NCBI RefSeq assembly: GCF_023509035.1
Contig: NZ_CP075583.1
Location: 1,922,001 to 1,986,000, forward strand
Length of the DNA: 64,000 bases
Direction: 5' to 3'
Origin: Janthinobacterium lividum
GTDB taxonomy: Bacteria; Pseudomonadota; Gammaproteobacteria; Burkholderiales; Burkholderiaceae_D
Positions 30,051-39,367 of the stretch are shown piece after piece (positions within the stretch are counted from its first letter, which is position 1; each line of letters opens with the position of its first letter). A model generated the notes under the pieces. It was given only the letters and a program-made list of their open reading frames with translations. It did no database searches and was not told the DNA's origin. Position numbers and translations under genes: made by a program.

Positions 30051-30698
30051 ATGAAAAAGAGTAAAATCGAGCAGACTCTACCAGGACATCGTTTGATGCA
30101 GGGTGTGGGAGAGCCGGCCGCGACCGGTTCCTCCACCCTGAATCTGGCCAACCATTTCCTGATTGCGATGCCGGCCATGCAAGATCCGATCTTCGGCGGC
30201 ACGGTCGTCTACGTGTGTGAACATAATGAAAACGGCGTGCTGGGCGTTGTCATCAACAAACCCACCGACATGACCATGGAAGTGCTGTTCGACCGCATCG
30301 ACCTGAAACTGGCAGCCGGCAGCGACACGCCCATCATCAACGAACCGATCATGTTCGGCGGCCCCGTGCAAGACGACCGCGGCTTCGTGCTGCATACGCC
30401 GGGCGCGCGCTATTCCTCGTCGCTGACGGTGACCGATGAAGTGGCGTTTACCACCTCGATCGACGTGCTCGAAGCCGTCGCCAAGGGCGATGGTCCCGAG
30501 CGCATGCTGGTCTCGATCGGCTACTCGGGCTGGAGTCCGGGCCAGCTGGAAGACGAGATCGGACGCAACGGCTGGCTGACGGTGGGCGCCTCGGCCGACA
30601 TCCTGTTCGATTTCCCCATCGAGCAGCGCTACGTGGCGGCCATCAAGTTGCTGGGCATCGATCCCCTCATGTTGGCGAGCGAGGCCGGACACGCATGA
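30051..30698 (+). CDS. algH: YqgE/AlgH family protein
   Basis: A 215-residue protein of the AlgH/YqgE family (DUF179). It has LANHFLIAMPAMQDPIFGGT, VVYVCEHNENGVLGVVINKP, and the PVQDDRGFVLHTPG block. In Pseudomonas the homologue affects alginate regulation, but the biochemical role is unsettled. The order algH-ruvX-pyrR-pyrB-pyrC' matches Pseudomonas and many betaproteobacteria. Its stop overlaps the ruvX ATG (30695-30698). Confidence 0.95.
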   Translation: MKKSKIEQTLPGHRLMQGVGEPAATGSSTLNLANHFLIAMPAMQDPIFGGTVVYVCEHNENGVLGVVINKPTDMTMEVLFDRIDLKLAAGSDTPIINEPIMFGGPVQDDRGFVLHTPGARYSSSLTVTDEVAFTTSIDVLEAVAKGDGPERMLVSIGYSGWSPGQLEDEIGRNGWLTVGASADILFDFPIEQRYVAAIKLLGIDPLMLASEAGHA

Positions 30699-31093
30699 GC
30701 GGTGACGCCATCGACACCATCCTCGCCTTCGATTTCGGCTTGAAACGCATCGGCGTGGCCATCGGCAATACCATGATTTGCCAGGCCAAGCCGCTCAGCG
30801 TGATCACGGCCACGGCGAACGAGCCGAAGTTTGCCGCCATCGATAGCCTGATCAAGGAGTGGGGCGCGAGCCGCATCGTGGTGGGCTTGCCCAGTCATCC
30901 GGACGGCACGGAACACGAAATGAGCGCGCGCTGCCGCCGTTTCGCCAACCAGGTGTATGGCCGCTTCAACCTGCCCGTGGAACTGGTCGACGAGCGTTAT
31001 TCCTCGGCCGTCATCGCCGCCAAGCGCGGTGAAGTCATCGATGACCGCGCCGCCGCCATCATCCTGCAACAGTATTTCGACGCGAATTATTAA
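30695..31093 (+). CDS. ruvX: Putative pre-16S rRNA nuclease / Holliday-junction resolvase-like protein
   Basis: A 132-residue RNase H-fold protein (YqgF/RuvX). Motifs are ILAFDFGLKRIGVAIGN with the first catalytic Asp, RIVVGLPSHPDGTEHEMS, and VELVDERYSSAVIAA with the later acidic residues; DDRAAAIILQQYFD closes the fold. YqgF is known to mature the 5' end of 16S rRNA in E. coli, and the resolvase name is historical. The ATG overlaps the algH stop as ATGA. Confidence 0.95.
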   Translation: MSGDAIDTILAFDFGLKRIGVAIGNTMICQAKPLSVITATANEPKFAAIDSLIKEWGASRIVVGLPSHPDGTEHEMSARCRRFANQVYGRFNLPVELVDERYSSAVIAAKRGEVIDDRAAAIILQQYFDANY

Positions 31094-31116
31094 TCTGACT
31101 TTAGCCCCAATCCTGA

Positions 31117-31656
31117 ATGATCAAGAACTCTATGCCGCATCCTACGAATCCTTCCCAACTCGACGCCGAGGCCCTATACGCGGTCTTGCTGCAACAGGTG
31201 CAGAGCGGCCTGGCGGGCATCCCCAACGTGGCCATCGTCGGCATCCATTCGGGCGGCGCCTGGCTGGCTGAACGCCTGGCGCGCGACCTGAACCTGCTCG
31301 ACCGCCTGGGCGTGCTCGACGTCTCGTTCTATCGCGACGACTTCGCCCAGAAGGGCCTGCATGCGGACGTCAAGCCGACGCAAATCAGTTTTGACGTGGC
31401 CGGCGCCACCATCCTGCTGGTCGACGACGTGCTGTACACGGGCCGCACCACGCGCGCGGCCATTAATGAATTGTTCGACTATGGCCGCCCGGCGAAGATC
31501 ATGCTGGCCGCCCTGGTCGACCGCGGCGAACGTCAGTTGCCGGTAGCCGCCGATTTCGTGGCCGCCTTCACTGCCGTGCCGCCGGGCCAGGCCCTGGTCC
31601 TGAAGCAAGCCGACGATGGAAAATTCACGCTCACCATAGATACCCACCATGCTTAA
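31117..31656 (+). CDS. pyrR: PyrR, uracil phosphoribosyltransferase / pyr regulator
   Basis: A 179-residue phosphoribosyltransferase-fold protein. The PRPP-binding loop is [20 protein letters not shown], and [10 protein letters not shown] is the PyrR-type flexible region. In Gram-positive bacteria PyrR binds pyr mRNA and controls attenuation; in proteobacteria it mainly has UPRTase activity and may regulate. I saw no clear anti-terminator in the 23-base gap upstream. The start could be 31117 (MIKNS) or the ATG at 31132 ([11 protein letters not shown]). Its end overlaps pyrB by 8 bases. Confidence 0.93.
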   Translation: MIKNSMPHPTNPSQLDAEALYAVLLQQVQSGLAGIPNVAIVGIHSGGAWLAERLARDLNLLDRLGVLDVSFYRDDFAQKGLHADVKPTQISFDVAGATILLVDDVLYTGRTTRAAINELFDYGRPAKIMLAALVDRGERQLPVAADFVAAFTAVPPGQALVLKQADDGKFTLTIDTHHA

Positions 31657-32614
31657 TCCGCAACTGAATAAACACGGCGAACTGCAACATCTGCTGACGA
31701 TTGAAGGCTTGCCGAAGTCTATCGTCAACCACATCCTCGATACCGCTTCCTCGTTCGTTGGCATCTCCGACCGCGATGTGAAAAAGGTGCCGCTGATGCG
31801 CGGCAAGAGCGTTTTCAATCTGTTCTTTGAAAACTCCACGCGCACCCGCACCACCTTCGAGATTGCCTCGAAACGCCTGTCGGCCGACGTCATCAACCTG
31901 AACATCCAGGCGTCGTCGGCCAGCAAGGGCGAGTCCCTGCTCGACACCATCGACAACCTGTCGGCCATGCATGCCGACATGTTCGTCGTGCGCCATGCGC
32001 AGTCGGGCGCGCCCTACCTGATCGCCAAGCATCTGATCGACACGAAGCAGCCGCACGTCCACGTCGTCAACGCGGGCGACGGACGCCATGCGCACCCGAC
32101 TCAGGGCTTGCTCGACATGTACACGATCCGCCACTACAAGAAGGATTTCACCAACCTGACGGTGGCCATCGTGGGCGATATCCTGCACAGCCGCGTTGCC
32201 CGTTCCGACATCCACGCGCTGACCACCCTGGGCGTGCCCGAAGTGCGCGCCATCGGCCCGCACACCCTGCTGCCGGGCGGCCTGGAGCAAATGGGCGTGC
32301 GCACCTTCACCAATATGGATGAAGGATTGAAAGGCGTGGACGTGATCATCATGCTGCGCCTGCAAAATGAACGCATGAGCGGCGCGCTGCTGCCATCGGC
32401 GCAGGAATATTTCAAGAGCTACGGCCTCACGCCCGAGCGCCTGGCGCTGGCGAAACCGGACGCCATCGTCATGCATCCGGGCCCGATGAACCGCGGCGTG
32501 GAAATCGATTCGGCCGTGGCCGACGGTCCGCAGGCGGTGATCTTGCCGCAGGTGACGTTCGGTATCGCCGTGCGCATGGCGGTGATGAGTATTTTGGCTG
32601 GTAATCAGGGCTGA
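31649..32614 (+). CDS. pyrB: Aspartate carbamoyltransferase catalytic subunit
   Basis: PyrB joins carbamoyl phosphate to aspartate, the first committed step of pyrimidine synthesis. The 321-residue chain has the carbamoyl-phosphate motif [30 protein letters not shown], and [13 protein letters not shown], with [12 protein letters not shown] near the C terminus. No pyrI regulatory chain follows. Instead a dihydroorotase-like gene follows 24 bases later, matching the pyrB-pyrC' class-A arrangement known in Pseudomonas, where the two proteins form one complex. Confidence 0.97.
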   Translation: MLNPQLNKHGELQHLLTIEGLPKSIVNHILDTASSFVGISDRDVKKVPLMRGKSVFNLFFENSTRTRTTFEIASKRLSADVINLNIQASSASKGESLLDTIDNLSAMHADMFVVRHAQSGAPYLIAKHLIDTKQPHVHVVNAGDGRHAHPTQGLLDMYTIRHYKKDFTNLTVAIVGDILHSRVARSDIHALTTLGVPEVRAIGPHTLLPGGLEQMGVRTFTNMDEGLKGVDVIIMLRLQNERMSGALLPSAQEYFKSYGLTPERLALAKPDAIVMHPGPMNRGVEIDSAVADGPQAVILPQVTFGIAVRMAVMSILAGNQG

Positions 32615-32638
32615 TAGCCCAAGGACGAGTAAGCGAGC

Positions 32639-33940
32639 ATGACGACACTACATATCAAGAACGGCCACCTGATCGACCCTGCCAACGGCATCGATGGCTT
32701 GCAAGACCTGTTTATCGCCGACGGCAAAGTGCTGGCCGTGGGCAGCGCCCCGGCCGGTTTTACCGCTGACACCACCTTTGACGCGGCCGGCCTGGTGGTT
32801 TCCCCGGCCTGGTCGACCTGTCGGCGCGCCTGCGCGAGCCTGGCTACGAATACAAGGCGACCTTGGAATCGGAATTGCAGGCTGCCCTGCAAGGCGGCGT
32901 CACGAGCCTGGTGTGCCCGCCCGACACCGATCCCGTGCTCGACGAGCCGGGCCTGGTGGAAATGCTGAAATACCGCGCCAAGACGCAGAACAAGGCGCAC
33001 GTGCACCCGTTGGGCGCACTGACCATGGGCTTGAAAGGCAAGTCGCTGACGGAGATGGCCGAGCTGACGGAAGCAGGTTGCATCGGCTTCGCGCAAGCGG
33101 AAGAGCCGATCGAAGACACCACCGTGCTGCTGCGCGCCATGCAGTACGCGAACACCTTCGGCTACACCGTCTGGCTGCGCCCGCAGGATCCGCATATCGG
33201 CCGCGGCGGCATCGCCCACAGCGGTCCGCTGGCCTCGCGCCTGGGCTTGTCCGGCGTGCCCGTGATGTCCGAAACCATCGCCCTGCACACGATCTTTGAA
33301 TTGATGCGCGCCAGCCGCGCGCGCGTGCACCTGTGCCGCATCTCGTCGGCGGCTGGCCTGGAACTGATCCGCGCTGCCAAGGCCGAAGGCTTGCCCGTCA
33401 CCTGCGACGTGGGCGTGCACCATGTGCACCTGACGGACGCCGACATCGGCTTTTTCGATCCGGAACGCGCGCGTGACGCCGCCGTTCCGCAGCCAGCGCG
33501 ACCGCGACGCGATCCGCGCCGGCCTGCTCGACGGCACGGTCGACGCCATGTGCTCGGACCACACGCCTGTCGACGATGATGAAAAACTGCTGCCCTTCGG
33601 CGAAGCGTCGCCGGGCGCCACTGGCCTGGAACTGCTGCTGTCGCTGGCCCTGAAATGGGCCGACGACTATGCGCTGGCGCAGCCGCAAGCTGGCGCCCGT
33701 CCGCTGGCGCGCGCCGTGGCCAAGGTCACGTCCGACGCGGCCCGTGTCGCCGGCATCCCGGCCGGCAGCCTGGCCGTGGGCGAAGCGGCCGACATTTGCG
33801 TCTTCGATCCTGCCGCGCGCTGGACCGTGTCGTCGGCATCGCTGGCCAGCCAGGGCAAGCACACGCCTTTCCTCGGCTATGAACTGAGCGGCATCGTCAA
33901 GGCGACCATCGTGGCTGGACAGGTGGCGTTTCAGCGTTAA
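32639..33940 (+). pseudogene. pyrX: Dihydroorotase-like PyrX (PyrC'), two frameshifts
   Basis: One 433-residue protein is split by two opposite single-base changes. Segment 1 starts MTTLHIKNGHLIDPANGIDG and runs to about 32805. One G is missing at 32806-32807 (CCGGCC for CCGGGCC), moving to the frame LVDLSARLREPGYEYKATL. One G is extra at 33462-33463, restoring the first frame at VTPPFRSQRDRDAIRAGLL, then MCSDHTPVDDDEK and the stop at 33940. Where active dihydroorotases have HxH (DLHVHLREPG), this has DLSARLREPG, so the metal site is lost. It fits the non-catalytic PyrC' that supports PyrB in Pseudomonas. The breaks are probably sequencing errors. Confidence 0.87.
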
Positions 33941-33957
33941 AAAATCAGATCCATGGA

Positions 33958-33976
33958 CCGGGGCAGGCTGCCCCGG
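33958..33976 (+). terminator. Hairpin after pyrX
   Basis: CCGGGGCA (33958-33965) and TGCCCCGG (33969-33976) form a perfect 8-base stem with a 3-base loop, 18 bases after the pyrX stop. No strong T-run follows. It is a plausible terminator or mRNA end-stabiliser for the pyr genes and argues against the acyltransferase starting at 33953. Confidence 0.5.
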
Positions 33977-34027
33977 CATTCCTTGTCTGCTCCCGGATTT
34001 CGGTTCTGGTTTATTTGTTGGTGTGAT

Positions 34028-34774
34028 TTGAAACTTCTGCTTACCTACCGCCTCGCGCGCATCGCCATTCACCTGAGCTGCGGCATGGCCAAGAGCGCCG
34101 TGCTCTTTCCCTGGCTGGACCTGGAAGGGCGCAACCGGCGCATCCGCCGCTGGTCGACGCAGCTGCTCGATATCTGCGGCGTGCACGTGGCGCAGCCGGC
34201 AGACAGCCTGCCGGCCCTCGACCATGCGATGGTGGTGGCGAACCACGTCTCGTGGCTCGACATCTTCGTCATCAATGCCGTCCACCCCTGCCGTTTTGTC
34301 GCCAAGGCGGAAATCCGCGCCTGGCCGATCCTCGGCTGGCTGGCGGGACGCGCCGGCACCATCTTCATTTCGCGCGGCAGCAAGCGCGACCTGCGTTTGA
34401 TTTTCCAGGGCCTGGTGGATAAATTGACGGCGGGCGAGCGCATCGCGTTCTTCCCCGAAGGCACGACCGCCGCGCAAGGCCAGATCCTGCCGTTTCACGC
34501 AAATCTGTTCGAGGCGGCCATCGACGCGCAAGTGCCGGTGCAGCCGTTCGCGCTCGTGTATGTGGATGACAAGGGGGAGTTGCATCACGCCGTCGACTTC
34601 ATCGGCGAGATGAGCTTTGCGCAAAGCATGGTGGCAATCTTGAGCGGCCCACCCATCACGGCGCGCCTGACCTGTCTGGCGCCAGTGGCGACGCTGGACG
34701 CGCACCGGCGTGAACTGGCAGCGGCAACGCAGGCGGCGGTGGCCGCCACGCTGCCGCTGGAAAAGACGGCCTAG
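34028..34774 (+). CDS. PlsC-type 1-acyl-glycerol-3-phosphate acyltransferase
   Basis: A member of the PlsC acyltransferase family, which adds the second acyl chain to make phosphatidic acid or modifies lipids such as ornithine lipids. Motif I is VVANHVSWLDIFVIN (HxxxxD), FISRGSKRDL is motif II, and AFFPEGTTAAQG is motif III. From the TTG at 34028 the protein is 248 residues (LKLLLTYRLARIAIHL). An ATG at 33953 would add 25 residues but lies across the hairpin, so I prefer the TTG. A second PlsC-family gene lies at 46827. Confidence 0.85.
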   Translation: MKLLLTYRLARIAIHLSCGMAKSAVLFPWLDLEGRNRRIRRWSTQLLDICGVHVAQPADSLPALDHAMVVANHVSWLDIFVINAVHPCRFVAKAEIRAWPILGWLAGRAGTIFISRGSKRDLRLIFQGLVDKLTAGERIAFFPEGTTAAQGQILPFHANLFEAAIDAQVPVQPFALVYVDDKGELHHAVDFIGEMSFAQSMVAILSGPPITARLTCLAPVATLDAHRRELAAATQAAVAATLPLEKTA

Positions 34775-34783
34775 CTCATTGGC

Positions 34784-35548
34784 TTAGTTCTTCACGTGCA
34801 GCCAGCGCGCATGCGCGGCGCGTGCCAGGTAGTCGAGGATGAAACCGAGTATGCCGATCAGCACGATGGCGGCCATCAATTCCGAATAGGCGAGGCGGTC
34901 GCGCGTGTCGAGGATGAAGTAACCGAGACCGGCCGACACGCCCAGCATTTCCGCCGGCACCAGCACGATCCAGATGATGCCGATGGCCAGGCGCACGCCC
35001 GTCAGGATGTCGGCCGTGATGCCAGGCAAAATCACCTTGAAGACAATCTCGCTGCGCGTGGCTGACAGGCTGCGCGCCAGCAACAGCCAGTTCGGATCGA
35101 GCCGCGCCACGCCGGCTGCCGTATTGAGCAAAATCGGCCAGACGGCCGCAAACGCCAGCAGGAAGTACACGGGAGCGTCACCGACACCCAGCACCATCAC
35201 GGCGATCGGCATCCACGACAGCGGTGAAATCATGCGCAGCAGCTGGAACAGCGGCATGGCCGCGCCGGAAAAGCTTTTCGACATGGCCACCAGCACGCCC
35301 AGCGGCACGCCGATGACAATGGCCAACCCCAGGCCAACGGCCACCCTTTGCAGGCTCAATACCACGTGCAGCCAGATATCCGAACCGCCCAGCATTTCCT
35401 TGAACGCCAGCGCCGTGGGCAGCGGTGCAAAGGCGGTGGCGATGGGCGTGGATTTCTCCAGCGCCGTTACGCCCATGGACCACAGCAGCAAGGCACAGGC
35501 CAGCCCCACCAGGGGCAGGCCGAACTTCGTGAACAACTTGCTTGTCAT
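34784..35548 (-). CDS. ABC transporter permease, nitrate/sulfonate/taurine type
   Basis: A 254-residue inner-membrane permease of the SsuC/TauC/NrtB family with about six hydrophobic segments; the first is FGLPLVGLACALLLWSMGVT. The EAA coupling loop with ATPase contact is near SLSATRSEIVFKVILPGITA. It imports a small anion together with the binding protein and ATPase encoded directly upstream. The order on the minus strand is ATPase, binding protein, permease. The stop faces the acyltransferase stop 9 bases away. Confidence 0.93.
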   Translation of the reverse strand: MTSKLFTKFGLPLVGLACALLLWSMGVTALEKSTPIATAFAPLPTALAFKEMLGGSDIWLHVVLSLQRVAVGLGLAIVIGVPLGVLVAMSKSFSGAAMPLFQLLRMISPLSWMPIAVMVLGVGDAPVYFLLAFAAVWPILLNTAAGVARLDPNWLLLARSLSATRSEIVFKVILPGITADILTGVRLAIGIIWIVLVPAEMLGVSAGLGYFILDTRDRLAYSELMAAIVLIGILGFILDYLARAAHARWLHVKN

Positions 35549-35550
35549 CG

Positions 35551-36795
35551 TCAGACCGCCACGGTTTCGCTGCGCAGCAGGTTGGCCGGCAAGCCGAAGG
35601 CGGCGGGGCCGCCGACTGCCGTGATGGCCTTGCGCACGAAGCGGTCATCGACCAGGTCGCGCGCGGCGAACTTCGGATCGAGGTTCGCCAGGAAGCGCGT
35701 ATCGCCTTCGACCTTGGTGCGGCCGATGGCGCGCACCAGTTCTTCCGTGTACGAGGCAAACGGATAGGGCTGGAAGTCGATGCGGCGCTGCTGCCAGTTC
35801 TTGTGCACGATCAGGCCCTGCTTTTCATAGCCGGCGTAATCGGTGGTAGCCAATACTTTGGTCAGCACCTGCAGCGGATGCGGCGTGTAGCGGTGCTCGC
35901 CCACGTTCGACAGCAGTTTGGCTGTATCGACCTGGTTCGAGCGCGTCCACAGCTGCGCCTTGACGATGGCGTTGGTGACTTTCTGCGCCCATTCGGGACG
36001 CGTGTTGATGTCGCGCTCGGACAGGAACGTGACGCAGCACGCATGGTTTTTCCACACGTCGCCCGAGAAGCGCAGGATCTTGCCGATGCCGGCGTTTTCG
36101 GCCGCCGCATTGAACGGCTCGGCCACGATGTAGCCGGCGATGGACTTGCTGGCCAGGGCCGAGACCATTTCGGCCGGCGCCAGCACGATCAGGTTGACTT
36201 CATTCGGCTTGATGGCCGCGTTGCGCGCGCGCGTGACCGGGGTCAGGCCATTCGAGGACAGGATTTGCTGCAGCAGGATGTTGTGGATCGAGTACCAGAA
36301 CGGGATGGCGACCGTGCGCCCGCCCAGGTCGGAGACCTTGTTGATCTCGTTGGCCACCGTCAGTGCGGAGCCGTTGACGTGGTTCCAGGCGACGACTTTT
36401 GCAGGGAACTTGGCGCCATAGCGCACCCACAGGGTGGCCGGCGACAGCAGATGGATGACGTTGACCTGGCCGGCGACGAAGGCTTCGATGATCTGCGCCC
36501 AGCTGCGGAACAAACGCGGCGTTTCCGCCTGCAAGCCTTCCGCTTCGAACAGCTTCCGGGCGTGGGCGACGAGCAGCGGGGTGGCGTCGGTGATCGGCAG
36601 GTAGCCGATCTTTACGGGCTGGTCGTCGCCTTTCGGACCTTGCTGGGCCATGGCGTCGCCGGCGAACAGCAGGGGTGAGGCAACGCTGGCCGTGGCCAGG
36701 GCCGACATGCGCAGGAAGTCGCGCCGCGTCAGGCCGCAGTCGCAATCTGACGAGACGCAGATATGCAGGGGTTTGTTATTTTCTGGGATGGACAT
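35551..36795 (-). CDS. ABC transporter substrate-binding protein, NrtA/SsuA-like, with Tat signal
   Basis: A 414-residue periplasmic binding protein. The N terminus carries the twin-arginine motif LTRRDFLRMSALATASVAS and a hydrophobic stretch ending near AGDAMAQ, so it should be exported by Tat. Before the motif lie three Cys (CVSSDCDCGL), which is unusual. The mature part has IGYLPITDATPLLVAHARKL and FRSWAQIIEAFVAGQVNVIH, typical of nitrate/nitrite/sulfonate binding proteins (NMT1/SsuA). The ligand cannot be fixed: nitrate, sulfonates, taurine or related anions are possible. It lies two bases upstream of the permease gene. Confidence 0.92.
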   Translation of the reverse strand: MSIPENNKPLHICVSSDCDCGLTRRDFLRMSALATASVASPLLFAGDAMAQQGPKGDDQPVKIGYLPITDATPLLVAHARKLFEAEGLQAETPRLFRSWAQIIEAFVAGQVNVIHLLSPATLWVRYGAKFPAKVVAWNHVNGSALTVANEINKVSDLGGRTVAIPFWYSIHNILLQQILSSNGLTPVTRARNAAIKPNEVNLIVLAPAEMVSALASKSIAGYIVAEPFNAAAENAGIGKILRFSGDVWKNHACCVTFLSERDINTRPEWAQKVTNAIVKAQLWTRSNQVDTAKLLSNVGEHRYTPHPLQVLTKVLATTDYAGYEKQGLIVHKNWQQRRIDFQPYPFASYTEELVRAIGRTKVEGDTRFLANLDPKFAARDLVDDRFVRKAITAVGGPAAFGLPANLLRSETVAV

Positions 36796-36812
36796 GGAAG
36801 TGCTCCGGTCAA

Positions 36813-37613
36813 TTAAAGGGGGGCGAAGGCGGGCGTTTGATCCTGCTTTTGCAGCGCCTGCAGGGCGTCGAGGATCTCCATCTTGAGGGTGATCACTTCG
36901 GCGCTATGGCCGATGCGCGGCTGGGCGATGGCGACGGGCCATTCGCGCACGATGTTGCCGGGCTTGCCGCCCATGAGCAAGATGCGGTCGGCCACCAGGA
37001 TGGCTTCATCGATATCGTGCGTGACGAGTAGCACGGCCGTGTGCCAGCGGTGTACCACGTCGACCAGCAGCGATTGCATTTCGGCGCGGGTGATGGCGTC
37101 GAGGGCGGAAAATGGTTCATCGGCGAACAGCAGTTCCGGTTCGCGCGCCAGCGCGCGCGCCAAGGCCACGCGCTGCGCCATGCCGCCCGACAGCGCGGAC
37201 GGATACAGCTTTTCGCGGCCCTTCAAGCCCACCGCGTCGATGGCTTGCGCCACGCGCGCCTGGTGCGCTTCGCGCGTGAGCTGCGGCTGGTGCTTGAAGT
37301 CCAGGCCGAAACCGGCATTGCCCGTGACGTTCAGCCAGGGGAGCAAACTGGCTTGCTGGAAGACGAGGGCGCTGCGCGGATCCGGTTCGCGCATGGGCGC
37401 GTCGAGGAATTGAATCTCGCCCGTGGACGGCGGCTGCAAGCCGGCCAGCACGCGCAGCAGGCTCGATTTGCCGCAGCCGCTGCCGCCCAGCAGGCAGACG
37501 ATTTCGCGCTTGCGCACGCCCAGCGAGACGTGCTGGAACACGGGCGCCGTGCCGGGATAGGCGTAGCTGAGGTCCTGCGCCTGCAGCGCCCAGTCTTGCG
37601 CCGCTGCCGTCAT
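36813..37613 (-). CDS. ABC transporter ATPase, nitrate/sulfonate/taurine type
   Basis: A 266-residue ATP-binding protein: Walker A LLGGSGCGKSSLLRVLAGL, Q-loop VFQQASLLPWLNV, signature LSGGMAQRVALARALA, Walker B LLFADEPFSALD and H-loop LLVTHDIDEAI. It powers the permease at 34784. The ATG at 37613 overlaps the stop of the upstream acyl-CoA-dehydrogenase-like gene by four bases (ATGA). Upstream residues in the same frame are not ABC-like. Confidence 0.95.
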   Translation of the reverse strand: MTAAAQDWALQAQDLSYAYPGTAPVFQHVSLGVRKREIVCLLGGSGCGKSSLLRVLAGLQPPSTGEIQFLDAPMREPDPRSALVFQQASLLPWLNVTGNAGFGLDFKHQPQLTREAHQARVAQAIDAVGLKGREKLYPSALSGGMAQRVALARALAREPELLFADEPFSALDAITRAEMQSLLVDVVHRWHTAVLLVTHDIDEAILVADRILLMGGKPGNIVREWPVAIAQPRIGHSAEVITLKMEILDALQALQKQDQTPAFAPL

Positions 37614-38694
37614 GCGGGCGCTCCCGCGGCCTTGGCCGCCTGCTGGCTGTCGAACAGCTGCAAGGCCGATTGCAATTGCGTCAGGCTGGGGGTGACGATG
37701 GGGATGAACGACGATTCGCGCCAGCGGCGGGCAAAGCCTTGCTGTTCGGCGTTCAGGTAGGCGCGCCCGCCCATGGCTTGCAGTTCCAGCATCAGTGCCT
37801 GCTGCAGCACGTCGGCCAGCTGTATGCGCAGGCGGAACATGGCCGGCGCCTGCGTCTTGAAGCGGCCATCTTGCACGCCGGCCAGCAAGGTGCCGACGGC
37901 GCTTTCCAGGGTGGCTTGCAGCGCTTCGATGCGTGGCGTGAGCTGGTTGCGCGAACCGGTGGAAATTTGCGCCGCCTGCGCCAGACTGGCGCGCGCCAGG
38001 CCGATAGACAGGCCGCACTGCATGCCGAGGAACGATGGGCGCACCTGCGGCAGCCAGGCTGGCGCATTGTCGCTGATGATGTCCGCAGCGGGGATGTGCA
38101 CCTGCGTCAGCTTGACGGAGGCCGTATTGCTGCCGCGCAGTGCGATCAGGTCCAGGTCGTCGCTGCGCTTGACGCCTGCCGTGCCGCTGTCGAAGGCGAC
38201 GATGACGGGGGCGCGCCATCGTTCGGCGCCACGGCGGCTGCCGCGACAAAGCCCGCCTTGCGCAAGTTCGTCACCCACGCCAGGCCACCATCGACCAGCA
38301 AGCCGTCATCCTGGCGCGCGCCCGTGATTTGCAACTGCTCGATGCCGGACAAGAATTTCATGGCGTTCGACAAGCCGCTGGCGCCCGCCTGCGTGCCTGC
38401 CAGCAGGCCTGGCAAGCGGCGCTCGGCCAGCGCGCGGTTCTCGCTTTGCAGCAGGAATTCGATGAAGCAGCGCTGGCCCCAGAAGACAAAAGCGGCCGTC
38501 ACAGATTGCTCGGCTACTTTGGCGATGGCGTCGATGGCGTCGCGCACGTCGCCGCCCGCGCCGCCGTGTTCCTGTGGCACGCCGATGGCCAGCAGCTGGT
38601 CGCCAGCGAGGGCCGGCACGATGGTTTCAGCCAGTTCAGACGATTGGTCGAGCTGGTCGGCGTGCGTGTGCAGCCAGTGATGGAGGTGGGCCAT
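37610..38694 (-). pseudogene. Acyl-CoA-dehydrogenase-like flavoprotein, frameshifted
   Basis: Two minus-strand frames make one protein of about 361 residues. The N-terminal half (start 38694) has IGVPQEHGGAGGDVRDAIDA and VTAAFVFWGQRCFIEFLLQ; the C-terminal half (to 37610) has VKLTQVHIPAADIISDNAP and MGGRAYLNAEQQGFARRWRE. They join at a run of five G on the plus strand (38207-38211); six would keep DGAPPVIVAFDSG in frame. This resembles acyl-CoA-dehydrogenase/monooxygenase proteins (SfnB/DszC-like) found near sulfur-compound importers. The role is inferred only from position between the importer and the AhpD-like gene. Probably a sequencing error. Confidence 0.78.
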
Positions 38695-38695
38695 G

Positions 38696-39250
38696 TCAGA
38701 CGGCGCCAGGCAAGTAGGGCGTCAATTGCGGATTGACGGGCGTTCCGGCCAGGCTGTTGGAGAAATTGCACAGGGTGGCCAGGCTGATGCCCAGCACGAC
38801 TTCCAGCGCCTGTTGCTCGTTGTAGCCGGCTGCCAGGAAGGTTTGATATTCGGCGTCGCTGACGGCGCCGCGCGTGGCGATGACGGCCGTGGCGAAGGCG
38901 GCGACAGCGTCCAGCTTGACGTCGCCCGTCGGCTGGCCATGCTGCAGGGCGCGCACGGTATCGGGCGTCTGGCCCGCTTTTTTCAGCGAGATGGCGCTAT
39001 GGCCGGCGATGCAGAAATCGCAGCCATGGATGCGCGCGGCCGTGATCTGCACCACTTCGCGTTCCATCAACGTCAGGCTGGCGCGCGCATTGATGCCGGA
39101 GACGGTCAGATAGGTTTCCAGTGCCAGCGGGGCATTGGCCAGTACGCCGATCAGGTTGGGCAGGTAGCCGTTGTTGGCGATGGCCTTTTCCACGAAGGGG
39201 CGGCTGTCGGCCGGGGCGGTATCGAGAGTGTGCAGCGTCAGACGGGACAT
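38696..39250 (-). CDS. Carboxymuconolactone decarboxylase / AhpD-like protein
   Basis: A 184-residue all-helical protein of the CMD/AhpD family. The redox motif is CDFCIAGHSA (CxxC with a following His), preceded by EREVVQITAARIHG, matching the ExxxxxxCxxCxxxH pattern of AhpD-type peroxidases. It starts MSRLTLHTLDTAPADSRPFV and ends LTPYLPGAV. Such proteins act as disulfide-dependent peroxidase partners or of unknown function. It lies at the head of the ABC/flavoprotein set, one base before the next gene, so the four or five genes look co-transcribed. Confidence 0.9.
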   Translation of the reverse strand: MSRLTLHTLDTAPADSRPFVEKAIANNGYLPNLIGVLANAPLALETYLTVSGINARASLTLMEREVVQITAARIHGCDFCIAGHSAISLKKAGQTPDTVRALQHGQPTGDVKLDAVAAFATAVIATRGAVSDAEYQTFLAAGYNEQQALEVVLGISLATLCNFSNSLAGTPVNPQLTPYLPGAV

Positions 39251-39367
39251 GGGGTACCTTGCTAAGTTAGTAAGTCACCCGGCCATTATATCGGCCATGC
39301 CGTGCAGGTAACAGACGTCAGCGTCGTCCTTTTGTGCTCGTTCGTCTGCGATTGTGTGATTCTTGAT

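Noticed and set aside
29750..30202. 150-codon minus-strand frame before and over algH
   Set aside because: It overlaps the N-terminal half of algH and shows no motif or family resemblance.
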